Positions 1 to 6,463 of a DNA stretch of 9,987 bases are shown in pieces; the stretch's first letter is position 1, and each line of letters starts with the position of its first letter. The stretch spans positions 1-9,987 of the forward strand of contig PSRH01000158.1 in assembly GCA_003175915.1 (NCBI GenBank), given 5' to 3'. Under the pieces are notes generated by a model. That model ran no database searches and was not told the origin of the DNA. It saw nothing but the letters and a program-made list of their open reading frames with translations. This DNA is from Candidatus Melainabacteria bacterium. Lineage in GTDB: Bacteria; Cyanobacteriota; Vampirovibrionia; Obscuribacterales; Obscuribacteraceae. The translations under genes and the position numbers were made by a program.

Positions 1-64
1 AAGCTATGTTCTCTTCAAGCCATTCGATAAAATAGAAGAGCCTGATTGTATCGAGAGGACTTAG
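1..64 (+). CDS. 3' end of an upstream gene (partial, unrecognised)
   Basis: The second forward frame is open from the window edge and ends in a TAG at 62-64, giving a 20-residue C-terminal tail, SYVLFKPFDKIEEPDCIERT. The other two forward frames hit stops in this stretch. Twenty open codons alone is weak evidence. The support comes from context: the last G of this TAG is the first base of the next gene's GTG start (TAGTG), a common arrangement in translationally coupled bacterial operons, and the next gene's ribosome binding site (GAGAGGA, 53-59) lies inside this tail. The function cannot be judged from 20 residues. Confidence 0.5.
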   Translation, partial: SYVLFKPFDKIEEPDCIERT

Positions 65-792
65 TGACTACAAAGCAACTACTGGCACTTATTGCAATAA
101 CGAGCAACCTTGTTTGTTGCGGACAAAGAACTTCCTCTCTAAAACCTCCCGTGCCTCAACTACCGCTGACAAAGCCGTATGTTGCTGTTTACCGCGTTGT
201 CGATCCAGCGGATCCGAACAAAGTTCATTACGACACATACACATCCGACGGAAATGGACATTTGCGTGTGGATCATGGTGACGACTATTTTCAAATATTC
301 GACTGCAATGCGAAGCGATGTACCTTCGCGAAAAAGAGCAAACGTGTTTATTACTTTATTGATAAGACAGTAGATTCACTGAATTGTTTTGTCTTACCGG
401 AAATTATCGATGAGGGTGGGCTACAAAACGAGGTACCCGATTTCGATCACGTCACGAATCCTCGTGCCTTGTCGCGAGTGCCGTCGACGGATATCAAACT
501 AGGACTTGGATACAAGCAGCACAGTGAACCAAAAGATTTTCTCGGTTATGAGACAGTAGATTCGCACGTTTGTCATCACTACTTCAGTCAACCGAGCCTT
601 CAACTGAAATCCGAAATGTTGTACTGCCCTGAACTCAACTGCTGCATAAAATATAGTGGAGCAGCGTTCGGCAAATCGCACATAACTACGCTGGACAAGT
701 ACAGCAATCAAATTGATCCGAACGTATTTGATATGAGCAATTTCCGCCAAGCACCAGCGTCCCAAGTTCAGCCGGATGATAAATCTCGTTAG
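64..792 (+). CDS. exported, probably lipoprotein-like protein of unknown function
   Basis: The protein has 242 residues from the GTG at 64. That start is preferred over the in-frame TTG at 46 because GAGAGGA (53-59) sits four bases upstream and the GTG overlaps the previous gene's stop. The N-terminus is a short signal peptide (MTTKQLLALIAITSNLVCCG) ending in a Cys pair. It could be lipidated, but Val-Cys before the second Cys is a poor lipobox. The mature part is rich in strand-forming residues. It carries paired cysteines (FDCNAKRC near 75-82, CPELNCC near 185-191) and a pattern of the type 'LGYETVDSHVCHHYF' followed by 'MLYCPELNCCIKYSG'. That layout recalls LolA-fold/DUF4412-like lipoproteins ('lG.e.v.G..C' then a description of the residue bearing the substrate), but this is a resemblance by eye, not an assignment. 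It overlaps the next gene by 17 bases and is probably co-transcribed with it. Function unknown. Confidence 0.75.
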   Translation: MTTKQLLALIAITSNLVCCGQRTSSLKPPVPQLPLTKPYVAVYRVVDPADPNKVHYDTYTSDGNGHLRVDHGDDYFQIFDCNAKRCTFAKKSKRVYYFIDKTVDSLNCFVLPEIIDEGGLQNEVPDFDHVTNPRALSRVPSTDIKLGLGYKQHSEPKDFLGYETVDSHVCHHYFSQPSLQLKSEMLYCPELNCCIKYSGAAFGKSHITTLDKYSNQIDPNVFDMSNFRQAPASQVQPDDKSR

Positions 793-1279
793 CGGCTCAT
801 CAGAAAGTACCACCGGTAATGTTATGCCTAAAGATGTAGAACTAGCATTGCAAATCGGTGAAGAAGACTACCAATGCGAATTGACTATAGAAAAGGTTTT
901 GCTTCTCGTGCAATCCAGCCTCGAACGGTACCCCAATGGGGTTTGGGGTCACATCTTTTATGGGGGTGTGAGAAGCACGGCACCAATCCTGAATTTTGCC
1001 TACATCAAAGAGTTAGGCTTGTTCATTTCAATCAACCGCGACCCGCATCAATTTCCCAGCGATACAATCTATGTCCTCGAGGCAAACGACGATTACGATA
1101 CAACTCATACGATTTTGTGGAGTCAAGATCGAGTTATCATCCCTCGCGCGTTTTGTCTGCAGCCACAATCAGGTTTGACCATCATCAAACATTTTTGCAA
1201 TACGGGCGATCGATCGGAAGATTCCAGATGGCGTGCCATCGGTCGTGATGTCGAGTGGGACATGTTTCGATCTGTCTAA
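776..1279 (+). CDS. hypothetical cytosolic protein, faintly Imm1-like
   Basis: The protein has 167 residues from ATG 776, which overlaps the previous gene by 17 bases. An in-frame ATG at 824 (151 residues) is a serious alternative because the first 16 residues are Ser/Thr-rich and the folded-looking part starts at MPKDVELALQIG. Neither start has a convincing Shine-Dalgarno sequence. There is no signal peptide or membrane segment. The order seen is an N-terminal strand and helix (ELTIEKVLLLVQSSL), several strands (WGHIFYGG, LGLFISINRD, DTIYVLEAND), then 'IPRAF...GLTIIKHFCNTGDRSEDSRW'. The late helix followed by a 'F..tG......W' ending resembles the Imm1 immunity-protein family, but the match is by eye and no toxin gene is visible beside it. 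Otherwise treat it as a protein of unknown function. Confidence 0.65.
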   Translation: MINLVSGSSESTTGNVMPKDVELALQIGEEDYQCELTIEKVLLLVQSSLERYPNGVWGHIFYGGVRSTAPILNFAYIKELGLFISINRDPHQFPSDTIYVLEANDDYDTTHTILWSQDRVIIPRAFCLQPQSGLTIIKHFCNTGDRSEDSRWRAIGRDVEWDMFRSV

Positions 1280-1588
1280 GGCCACGAGTTCGGAGTGATT
1301 GATTCAATCGAAGGATTCAGGCAAGTACCAGATTCGAGGTCACGAAGTCACGAATTTGCGAACGCCAATTAAACGCGCCTCTTGGCAAACGAACCCTCCT
1401 AATTTTGTCTGTCTACCAGTAATACTCCTTTAGTTGAATTACTGCCGGACTGACAAAGGAGGGATGCGAGTTCACCCAGTTGATTGACAACCAGGCGATG
1501 AACAATTGTTTCCTGAAGACATTGTACTGGACGATTCAGCGATTGCCCTGTAGTACCTTTTACACCAATCTCTTGGAGGGTTAAGAGA
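1280..1588 (+). other. intergenic region with a long hairpin and weak signals
   Basis: No convincing gene lies in these 309 bases. They hold a tandem 8-base direct repeat GTCACGAA (1339-1346, 1347-1354) and the 70-nt imperfect hairpin at 1394-1463, annotated separately. A perfect -35-like TTGACA lies at 1484-1489, but no good -10 sits 16-18 bases downstream. There is a 28-codon ATG frame at 1498-1584 that ends just before the beta-helix gene. The clear ribosome binding site GGAGGG (1575-1580) belongs to the beta-helix gene. Confidence 0.6.
1394..1463 (+). promoter_or_regulatory. 70-nt imperfect hairpin with a Shine-Dalgarno-like 3' arm
   Basis: Pairing visible by eye runs as follows: CCCTCCT (1394-1400) with AGGAGGG (1457-1463); a 4-base bulge AATT; TTGTC (1405-1409) with GACAA (1452-1456); one mismatch; four pairs (1411-1414 with 1447-1450, one G-U); two mismatches; then CAGTAAT (1417-1423) with ATTACTG (1438-1444) around a 14-nt loop. 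The 3' arm contains AAAGGAGGG, a Shine-Dalgarno-like sequence, and the 5' arm is its complement. The loop also contains CTCCTTT (1425-1431), which can pair with AAAGGAG (1455-1461), so two mutually exclusive folds exist. No U-tract follows on either strand, so it is not a classical intrinsic terminator. It could be a structured leader of the beta-helix gene, a small RNA, or a short inverted-repeat element. Confidence 0.5.
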
Positions 1589-2821
1589 ATGCGCTTTAAC
1601 ATGAATATCGGCACGGTAGCAATAGCGTTGGCAGCTTTGATCGCCTGTCAGAACGTCAACCCGGCATATGCCGGTCACCATCCGCTGCCGCAGATTCTAG
1701 AAAATGTAAAGACTTTCGGCGCAATGGGCGACGGTGTCACTGATGATACTGCTGCCATGCAAAACGCTGCCAACAATGCCTTGCTCACCCACAGAGGTCT
1801 CCTTTTTCCACCGGGCACCTACCTTCATGCCGGCATCGTCAGTTTCAACGGCATCGCGGTTTCGGGGTCAGGTAATGCAAGCGTCCTGCTAGCTGCCGAT
1901 CCAAATAATTCTGCTGTACTTCTAACCGGCTCAAATGCTTCGATTCAGAACATCGTTGTTTCGACAGCGGGACTTGGACCGGCGACGCCTGCACCTGCTA
2001 CATCAACCCTCCTCGTTCAGAACGCCAATTCATTCACAGTAGCAAATGACACGATCGTGCAGGGGGTAGGCCGCATTGGGGTGGATGTCGTCAATAGTTC
2101 GGTTGGCCTGGTCAACGCATGCGTCTTTGACGGCAGCGGAAGCACTTCGGACATCGGAGTTGATGTTGGGCAAAGCCACAATGTGAGCGTCACCAACAAC
2201 CTCTTTCAAAACGAGGGGACAGGAATTTTCGTTTCGCCGGTATCACCAACGTGCCAATCGATCGCTTTGCTCTCAAATACGATTGGCAACGTCACCTTTC
2301 CAACCTATGCTTTTGGCATCGACGCTGAAGGTACCTCCAGTCTCGACATAGCGCAAAATACAATACAAATGGTGAGTTCTTCGTTTGGAATTGCTATATG
2401 GGCGCACAACGATGATAGCTTCAACGTGTCGAACAACAACACATGGGGCGGTCAGGTGGGGGTTAGAGCCGAGGGCTCAGGCCCAAGTGGCAATTTGGTC
2501 ACTCAGAACATACTCCATAATTGTGGAATGCAAGGGATAACAGCCCTGAATTTCTCGACAAGCGCAGTCCAAATAAACAGTAATGTATTTGGCGAGTGTG
2601 GATTGAACGACACTGGCACTTCGATCTTCAACGCAGTAATTCTTGTTGCGGGTGATGCCGCCAGCGGCGTTAACACGTTCGTCCAAAACAACTCATATCA
2701 AGGGCACCTCAACGGACTGGACGACTACATAACCTGCGAGTTCACCACCCCACACATACCACCAGGCAATGTATCGGGTAACACGACGACGCAAACACCT
2801 GGTCTACCCAATAACATTTAG
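1589..2821 (+). CDS. secreted right-handed beta-helix protein (pectate lyase superfamily)
   Basis: The protein has 410 residues. The ATG at 1589 is eight bases after GGAGGG (1575-1580). Residues 1-28 form a signal peptide. Cleavage is possible after AYA (28) by signal peptidase I, but LIAC at 17-20 is also a textbook lipobox, so the protein could be a lipoprotein. Residues 38-80 carry the hallmark of the Pectate_lyase_3 family: 'VKTFGAMGDGVTDDTAAMQ' followed by 'GLLFPPGTY', the N-terminal cap of phage tailspike-like and pectate-lyase-like beta-helices. From about 85 to 400 the chain is a run of short Asn/Ser/Gly/Val-rich strands ('NNLFQNEGTGIFV', 'SNNNTWGGQVGVRAEG'), as expected for helix coils. 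No catalytic set that would fix a substrate is evident, so enzyme activity on a polysaccharide is possible but not shown. It converges with the WG-repeat gene, leaving 185 bases between stops. Confidence 0.88.
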   Translation: MRFNMNIGTVAIALAALIACQNVNPAYAGHHPLPQILENVKTFGAMGDGVTDDTAAMQNAANNALLTHRGLLFPPGTYLHAGIVSFNGIAVSGSGNASVLLAADPNNSAVLLTGSNASIQNIVVSTAGLGPATPAPATSTLLVQNANSFTVANDTIVQGVGRIGVDVVNSSVGLVNACVFDGSGSTSDIGVDVGQSHNVSVTNNLFQNEGTGIFVSPVSPTCQSIALLSNTIGNVTFPTYAFGIDAEGTSSLDIAQNTIQMVSSSFGIAIWAHNDDSFNVSNNNTWGGQVGVRAEGSGPSGNLVTQNILHNCGMQGITALNFSTSAVQINSNVFGECGLNDTGTSIFNAVILVAGDAASGVNTFVQNNSYQGHLNGLDDYITCEFTTPHIPPGNVSGNTTTQTPGLPNNI

Positions 2822-3006
2822 GATAAGTCCATCGAAAATACCAACTGTACCAGGGACGCTTAGCCGTAACCTGGTCAGTGCGGCGTCACAATTCGCCATA
2901 CGAAAGTGGTAGACAGCTCGCATTACCGCGGCCTGGCTGATGCCGGTGGTCATTGACTGGATTTGATTGCCGTTGGTAAGTGAATCAACTGCCGAAACGC
3001 TGGGGG

Positions 3007-4503
3007 CTACCAAGTAATGTCTTTGTTCTCATCCGTCGTTATTTCATTTATGTAGAACTGTGGCTGAATCACATAATTACCGCGAGTGTCTATATAGCCG
3101 CAAAAACCATTTTTATCCACTACGCAGGCGAGCCCTTCAGAAAATGAGCCGGCATAAGTAAAATGTGGTTCGATTTTGAACTTACCATCACGCCCTATAA
3201 AGCCCATACTTTCGCCCTGCGTTCCGACCGCGGCCATGCCCTCGGAAAATGGTCTTACCGTCTGGAATTTTGGTTGAATGACGACTTTTCCAGTTCTGTC
3301 CGCAAATCCCCACGTTGGTTTTTCATAGTAGTCATCAGTCTCTTTCTTTGCTACTGGCACGAGACCTTCATGAAGGTCTCCCCACACTGTCGTCTCTCTT
3401 CTCCATGGAAGGACGTACTTCTCAATACCACGCTTATCAATAAATGCGTGACGGGACACATTATCCACTAAAGATAGTCCTTCAGAAAATGCGCGTGCAT
3501 CTCGATAACGCGGCGCAATTGTTACTTCACCCGCTCGGTTTATGAATCCCCATGGCCCACGCGGTTCAACGTCCTCTGGATTTCCGTACAAATTCGGGTT
3601 TTCGGTTGATTTGATACATAACGCGTAGCCTTCATGGAACGACGATTTCGGACGGGCCTTGGGACGAAGTACACAGTCTCCGTGTTTATTTATATAGAAG
3701 TAATCAGCTCTATGAGGAGCGTTGACTGGCCCAACCAAAGCTAGCCCCTCAGAAAAGCTCAGTGCATCACTATATATGAACGGAATGACAAGATTACTTT
3801 TGTGATCTATAAAGCCGAATTCGTAAGTATCAAATTTCTCGACCGCGGCCAAACCGTCAGAAAAGCGTTTTGCCTGATAGAATTGCGGCTTTACGACGAA
3901 GGTGCCGGTTTTGTCTATAAAGCCAAACCCATGTCCATTACTTACGCAGGCAAGCCCCTCATGAAACTGGCAGTCTAAGTCATTCGAATAATCGAAAGTA
4001 GGTTCGTTAGTAAACATTTGAACCGATAAGCAACCAGCCAACAACATAAGCGGTGCCAACAGGGTTAGAAGCTTTGGAGGGAACAATCGGAAGAAATCTC
4101 CGCTTTTTAGAGAGTCCAGGTCCGTTCTAAGCATCTGAATGCTAAGAAAGGCGATTGTAATTAGAAGTGGGAACAACAGGACAGTTACACGGTTAAAATT
4201 TAGAAGCCAATATAAAATCAATAGCCCTGGAAGAATGGGCTTTATGCCTTTCAATACAAAAGCGAGAAAAGCGAAACCTGTCGGTACCATCCAGAAGGCC
4301 TCGCATATATAAATTAGGATAGCGGGTTGCACAATCAGTGCGTACGGGCTGTCTGCTGCTGCCGGTCCCAGTTTATGAGCTACCCTCTCCAGAAAGAACA
4401 ATAGAACGATGGTGACTAGGTAGCCGACTGAAATTACAAGGCTTCCCAATGCGTAAAGCTTGGCGAAGGCTAGGATAATTTTGTCCGAGATAATCTTCTT
4501 CAT
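3007..4503 (-). CDS. multi-pass membrane protein with eight C-terminal WG repeats
   Basis: The protein has 498 residues. The N-terminal third is hydrophobic with four to five membrane segments (about 9-38, 57-85, 88-101 with 105-124, 144-163). From about 192 to 485 come eight WG_beta_rep-type units of the form 'GFID..G.fvi.PqF..a..FSEGLA.V', starting near 192, 229, 268, 318, 353, 398, 433 and 468. Units 3 and 5 are the most diverged (DYFYINKHGD, RHAFIDKRGI), and an extra 'FHEGLACV' (180-187) precedes unit 1 as a half unit. WG repeats are common in bacterial proteins of unknown function and probably form a beta-rich ligand or protein-binding surface. With five membrane passes and the N-terminus inside, the repeats would face outward; with four they would be cytosolic. 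The ATG has no clear ribosome binding site, but the sequence MKKIISDKII and the divergent upstream region fit it. The stop TAG lies 185 bases from the convergent beta-helix gene. Confidence 0.9.
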   Translation of the reverse strand: MKKIISDKIILAFAKLYALGSLVISVGYLVTIVLLFFLERVAHKLGPAAADSPYALIVQPAILIYICEAFWMVPTGFAFLAFVLKGIKPILPGLLILYWLLNFNRVTVLLFPLLITIAFLSIQMLRTDLDSLKSGDFFRLFPPKLLTLLAPLMLLAGCLSVQMFTNEPTFDYSNDLDCQFHEGLACVSNGHGFGFIDKTGTFVVKPQFYQAKRFSDGLAAVEKFDTYEFGFIDHKSNLVIPFIYSDALSFSEGLALVGPVNAPHRADYFYINKHGDCVLRPKARPKSSFHEGYALCIKSTENPNLYGNPEDVEPRGPWGFINRAGEVTIAPRYRDARAFSEGLSLVDNVSRHAFIDKRGIEKYVLPWRRETTVWGDLHEGLVPVAKKETDDYYEKPTWGFADRTGKVVIQPKFQTVRPFSEGMAAVGTQGESMGFIGRDGKFKIEPHFTYAGSFSEGLACVVDKNGFCGYIDTRGNYVIQPQFYINEITTDENKDITW

Positions 4504-4539
4504 CTGAGTTCAGCTAGATGTCTAGGCGCCTTGAGCGAA

Positions 4540-4571
4540 AGTATAGACATTAAAATAAAAATTCTCGTAAA
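4540..4571 (-). promoter_or_regulatory. candidate promoter of the WG-repeat gene
   Basis: On the minus strand a good -10-like TATACT (4540-4545) lies about 37 bases before the start codon. The nearest -35-like element, TTTACG (4566-4571), is 20 bases away, longer than the usual 16-18, and the stretch between is AT-rich. The -10 is plausible and the -35 doubtful. Confidence 0.25.
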
Positions 4572-4728
4572 GGTGACGCCTGTTTTCTCCTCGCATGCAA
4601 CCGATCTGTACTAGGGTAATCTCAGTATTGGATTTTTTAAGAGTGCCAACCAGTAAGCGATCTTCACGATTTCCTTACCAATTCGGGATATCATAGCCAC
4701 ACAGAGTTCTCAGCAGACCAGATGATCC

Positions 4729-4890
4729 ATGTACGTATTTGACTTTATTCTAGGAGCCGTTTTCGACATTTTAAGCTGGCTGCTCCAACCTTCAGCGTGC
4801 CTCTTTGACCAATGGTGGTTTCGATTTTTCATCGGAATTGCCTTAGCCGCTGCCTTTATCTTCCTGATTTGTATGCTTCGCTTGGGCTAA
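4729..4890 (+). CDS. 53-aa hydrophobic small membrane protein
   Basis: This short frame runs from ATG 4729 to TAA 4888-4890, with an in-frame stop just before it (4723-4725), so the ATG is the only possible start. The product begins MYVFDFILGAVFDILSWLLQ. It then has a Trp/Phe-rich interface (FDQWWFRFF) and a strong membrane segment (FFIGIALAAAFIFLICML) ending in RLG, and looks like a genuine small membrane protein. No strong ribosome binding site precedes it (CAGATGATCC), which lowers confidence. It is followed 45 bases later by another membrane-anchored gene in the same direction, so the two may act together. No family is recognised. Confidence 0.5.
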   Translation: MYVFDFILGAVFDILSWLLQPSACLFDQWWFRFFIGIALAAAFIFLICMLRLG

Positions 4891-4934
4891 GATTTTATAG
4901 TGGGCGGACTAACGACGTCGACAGAAGTGAAACC

Positions 4935-5294
4935 TTGAAGCATCCAAAGAAAGATATCTCTGTACAGCTTGTCTGCATTGTTTTGCTGATCTCGGTTATT
5001 GGCTTTCTCTTTCATCGATTTAACCCGAATATGGCTCTCAATGCCCCTGTAGCCGGACGTCCGACCTGCGCCGTGTGTCATTCGGATAAGTCTGTTGTTC
5101 CTATCTACCAAGTTAATGACGGTGGCTGCGGACTACTGATGGAACCCGATCTTTCTTGTTCACCAGAGGCAACTGAGGTAATCCGACACGTTCATCTCGG
5201 TCCAGGAACGAATAAAAAAATCCAGGCGGGTTGGTTCTGCAAATCATGCCGAAGAATTCTCTCAATAAGAACTTTCAGTCCTTTTCTATATTGA
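4935..5294 (+). CDS. membrane-anchored protein with two CxxC pairs (zinc-ribbon-like)
   Basis: The same frame is open upstream with an ATG at 4812 (160 residues). That part reads poorly as protein and overlaps the hydrophobic 53-aa ORF in another frame, so the TTG at 4935 is preferred, giving 119 residues. This start leaves a typical short Lys-rich N-terminus (MKHPKKDIS) before one membrane segment (about 9-27, VQLVCIVLLISVIGFLFH). Only a weak AAGTGA lies upstream. The soluble part has C45-A-V-C48 and C102-K-S-C105 plus single cysteines at 65 and 75. Two CxxC pairs about 55 residues apart suggest a metal-binding ribbon. CAVCH also fits the CxxCH heme-attachment pattern, but the second pair lacks the His. 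Function unknown. It converges on the epimerase gene with only 22 bases between stops. Confidence 0.55.
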   Translation: MKHPKKDISVQLVCIVLLISVIGFLFHRFNPNMALNAPVAGRPTCAVCHSDKSVVPIYQVNDGGCGLLMEPDLSCSPEATEVIRHVHLGPGTNKKIQAGWFCKSCRRILSIRTFSPFLY

Positions 5295-5316
5295 TAGAAG
5301 TGCCAGTCAATCGTTT

Positions 5317-6441
5317 CTAACCACCGAAGTAATCCTCGAGAACCCTAACAATACGTTTGGTGGCTTTGCCGTCTCCAAAGGCAGTAATTGAGTGAATTCT
5401 CTGGTTATAGGTTTGTTGATCGGTCAGAAGTTTTCGGGCAGATCTGACAATTTTCTCGCGATTCGAACCTACCAACTCCAGATTTCCTGATTTCACTGCC
5501 TCTTGTCGTTCCGTGGTTTCTCTTAGCACCAGAACGGGTTTACCAAGCATCGGGGCCTCCTCCTGAATGCCACCAGAATCAGTAAGGATAAAAAAACAAC
5601 GTTGCATTGCCCAAATGAATTCAAGGTACTCCACCGGCTCTATCAGTATGATACGCGGGTGGCCTTCAAGAGTTGATTCAATCACCTTGTAGAGAACAGG
5701 GTTTTTGTGCTTTGGATAGAGAATTTGCGTATCAGGAAATTCATCTACGATCTGCCTGAGAGCCCTGGCGATATTGCTGGCCTCTGGGCCTCGATTTTCA
5801 CGCCTGTGCATCGTTGCGATCAATACGCGGTATTTTGTGAAATCAACTTCGTCGAAACACTTCTTTTGATCAACAGGATACGTTTTGGTCTGCTCAACCG
5901 CTTCCATGAGTGCGTCTACTATTGTGTTGCCTGTCAAATGAACATGTTCGGTAATTGACTCCCGCCGCAAATTCTCCACCGCTTGTTGTGTCGGAGCAAA
6001 ATGTAGAGTAGCAAGTTGCGAAGTCTGTACCCTATACATCTCCTCAGCAAAGGGATTATAGCGGTCATTCGTACGCAATCCAGCCTCTACGTGCGCAACT
6101 GGTACTTTGTGGAAGTGGGCAACCCATGCTGCAGCCATTGCTGTCAATGTATCGCCTAAGACGAGAGTTAAATCAGGAGTGAATTCGTTGAATAGATCAT
6201 CCAGACCGGTTACCAGAAGGGCTGTATATTCAGCCAGAGAGGCTTCCGGCCTCGTCAAGTTTAAGTCACAAGCTGGCTCAATTTGAAAGCAAGAAATCAT
6301 TTGATCGAGTATCTCGCGATGCTGACCAGTTAGCACGACCAGCGGTGTGAGAAATTCACTTTTGCTAAGTGCTCGCACTATCGGGACTATCTTGATCGTC
6401 TCGGAGCGAGTTCCGAAGACACACATCACTTTCCTTTTCAT
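5317..6441 (-). CDS. wecB: UDP-N-acetylglucosamine 2-epimerase (non-hydrolysing)
   Basis: The protein has 374 residues, the usual length for this GT-B-fold family (WecB/MnaA). It interconverts UDP-GlcNAc and UDP-ManNAc in the cytosol, feeding ManNAc-containing surface polymers. Family landmarks appear in order: the N-terminal nucleotide loop VFGTRSETIKIVPIV (8-22), TGQHREILDQM (38-48), LGDTLTAMAAA (95-105) with Asp97, HVEAGLRTNDRYNPFAEE (117-134) with Glu119 and Glu133, LHFAPT (146-151), LTGNTIVDAL (169-178), MHRRENRG with His212, and DSGGIQEEAPMLGKPVLVLR with ETTERQEAV near the C-terminus. The catalytic Asp/Glu/Glu/His set known from Escherichia coli WecB is therefore present. The first loop is GTRSET instead of the usual GTRPEA, and YPKHKNPVL replaces the usual YPVHLNPNV, so it is somewhat diverged. 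It starts 22 bases after the stop of the secreted-protein gene, so co-transcription is likely. No strong ribosome binding site is visible. Confidence 0.93.
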   Translation of the reverse strand: MKRKVMCVFGTRSETIKIVPIVRALSKSEFLTPLVVLTGQHREILDQMISCFQIEPACDLNLTRPEASLAEYTALLVTGLDDLFNEFTPDLTLVLGDTLTAMAAAWVAHFHKVPVAHVEAGLRTNDRYNPFAEEMYRVQTSQLATLHFAPTQQAVENLRRESITEHVHLTGNTIVDALMEAVEQTKTYPVDQKKCFDEVDFTKYRVLIATMHRRENRGPEASNIARALRQIVDEFPDTQILYPKHKNPVLYKVIESTLEGHPRIILIEPVEYLEFIWAMQRCFFILTDSGGIQEEAPMLGKPVLVLRETTERQEAVKSGNLELVGSNREKIVRSARKLLTDQQTYNQRIHSITAFGDGKATKRIVRVLEDYFGG

Positions 6442-6463
6442 GACGTTGCAGTTTCACCCGATG

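Noticed and set aside
1331..1358. GATTCGAGGTCACGAAGTCACGAATT as a tRNA arm or attachment site
   Set aside because: No cloverleaf, acceptor stem or second copy is visible. It is only a short tandem and inverted repeat.
1464..1487. Seven-codon ATG frame right after AAAGGAGGG
   Set aside because: The Shine-Dalgarno-like sequence touches the ATG with no spacing and the frame stops after seven codons. The purine run is better explained as a hairpin arm.
2845..2878. Inverted repeat CTG-T-ACCAGG / CCTGGTCAG as a terminator
   Set aside because: There are about nine pairs with a bulge and a 15-nt loop, but no U-tract on either strand, so a terminator call is not supported.
2804..3013. 69-codon minus-strand frame between the beta-helix and WG-repeat genes
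   Set aside because: It starts at a TTG overlapping the WG-gene stop, has no ribosome binding site and runs into the beta-helix gene's end. The product looks mildly protein-like but shows no motif.
4812..4934. N-terminal extension of the CxxC protein from ATG 4812
   Set aside because: The extension reads poorly as protein, lacks a ribosome binding site and overlaps a better frame encoding a membrane protein.
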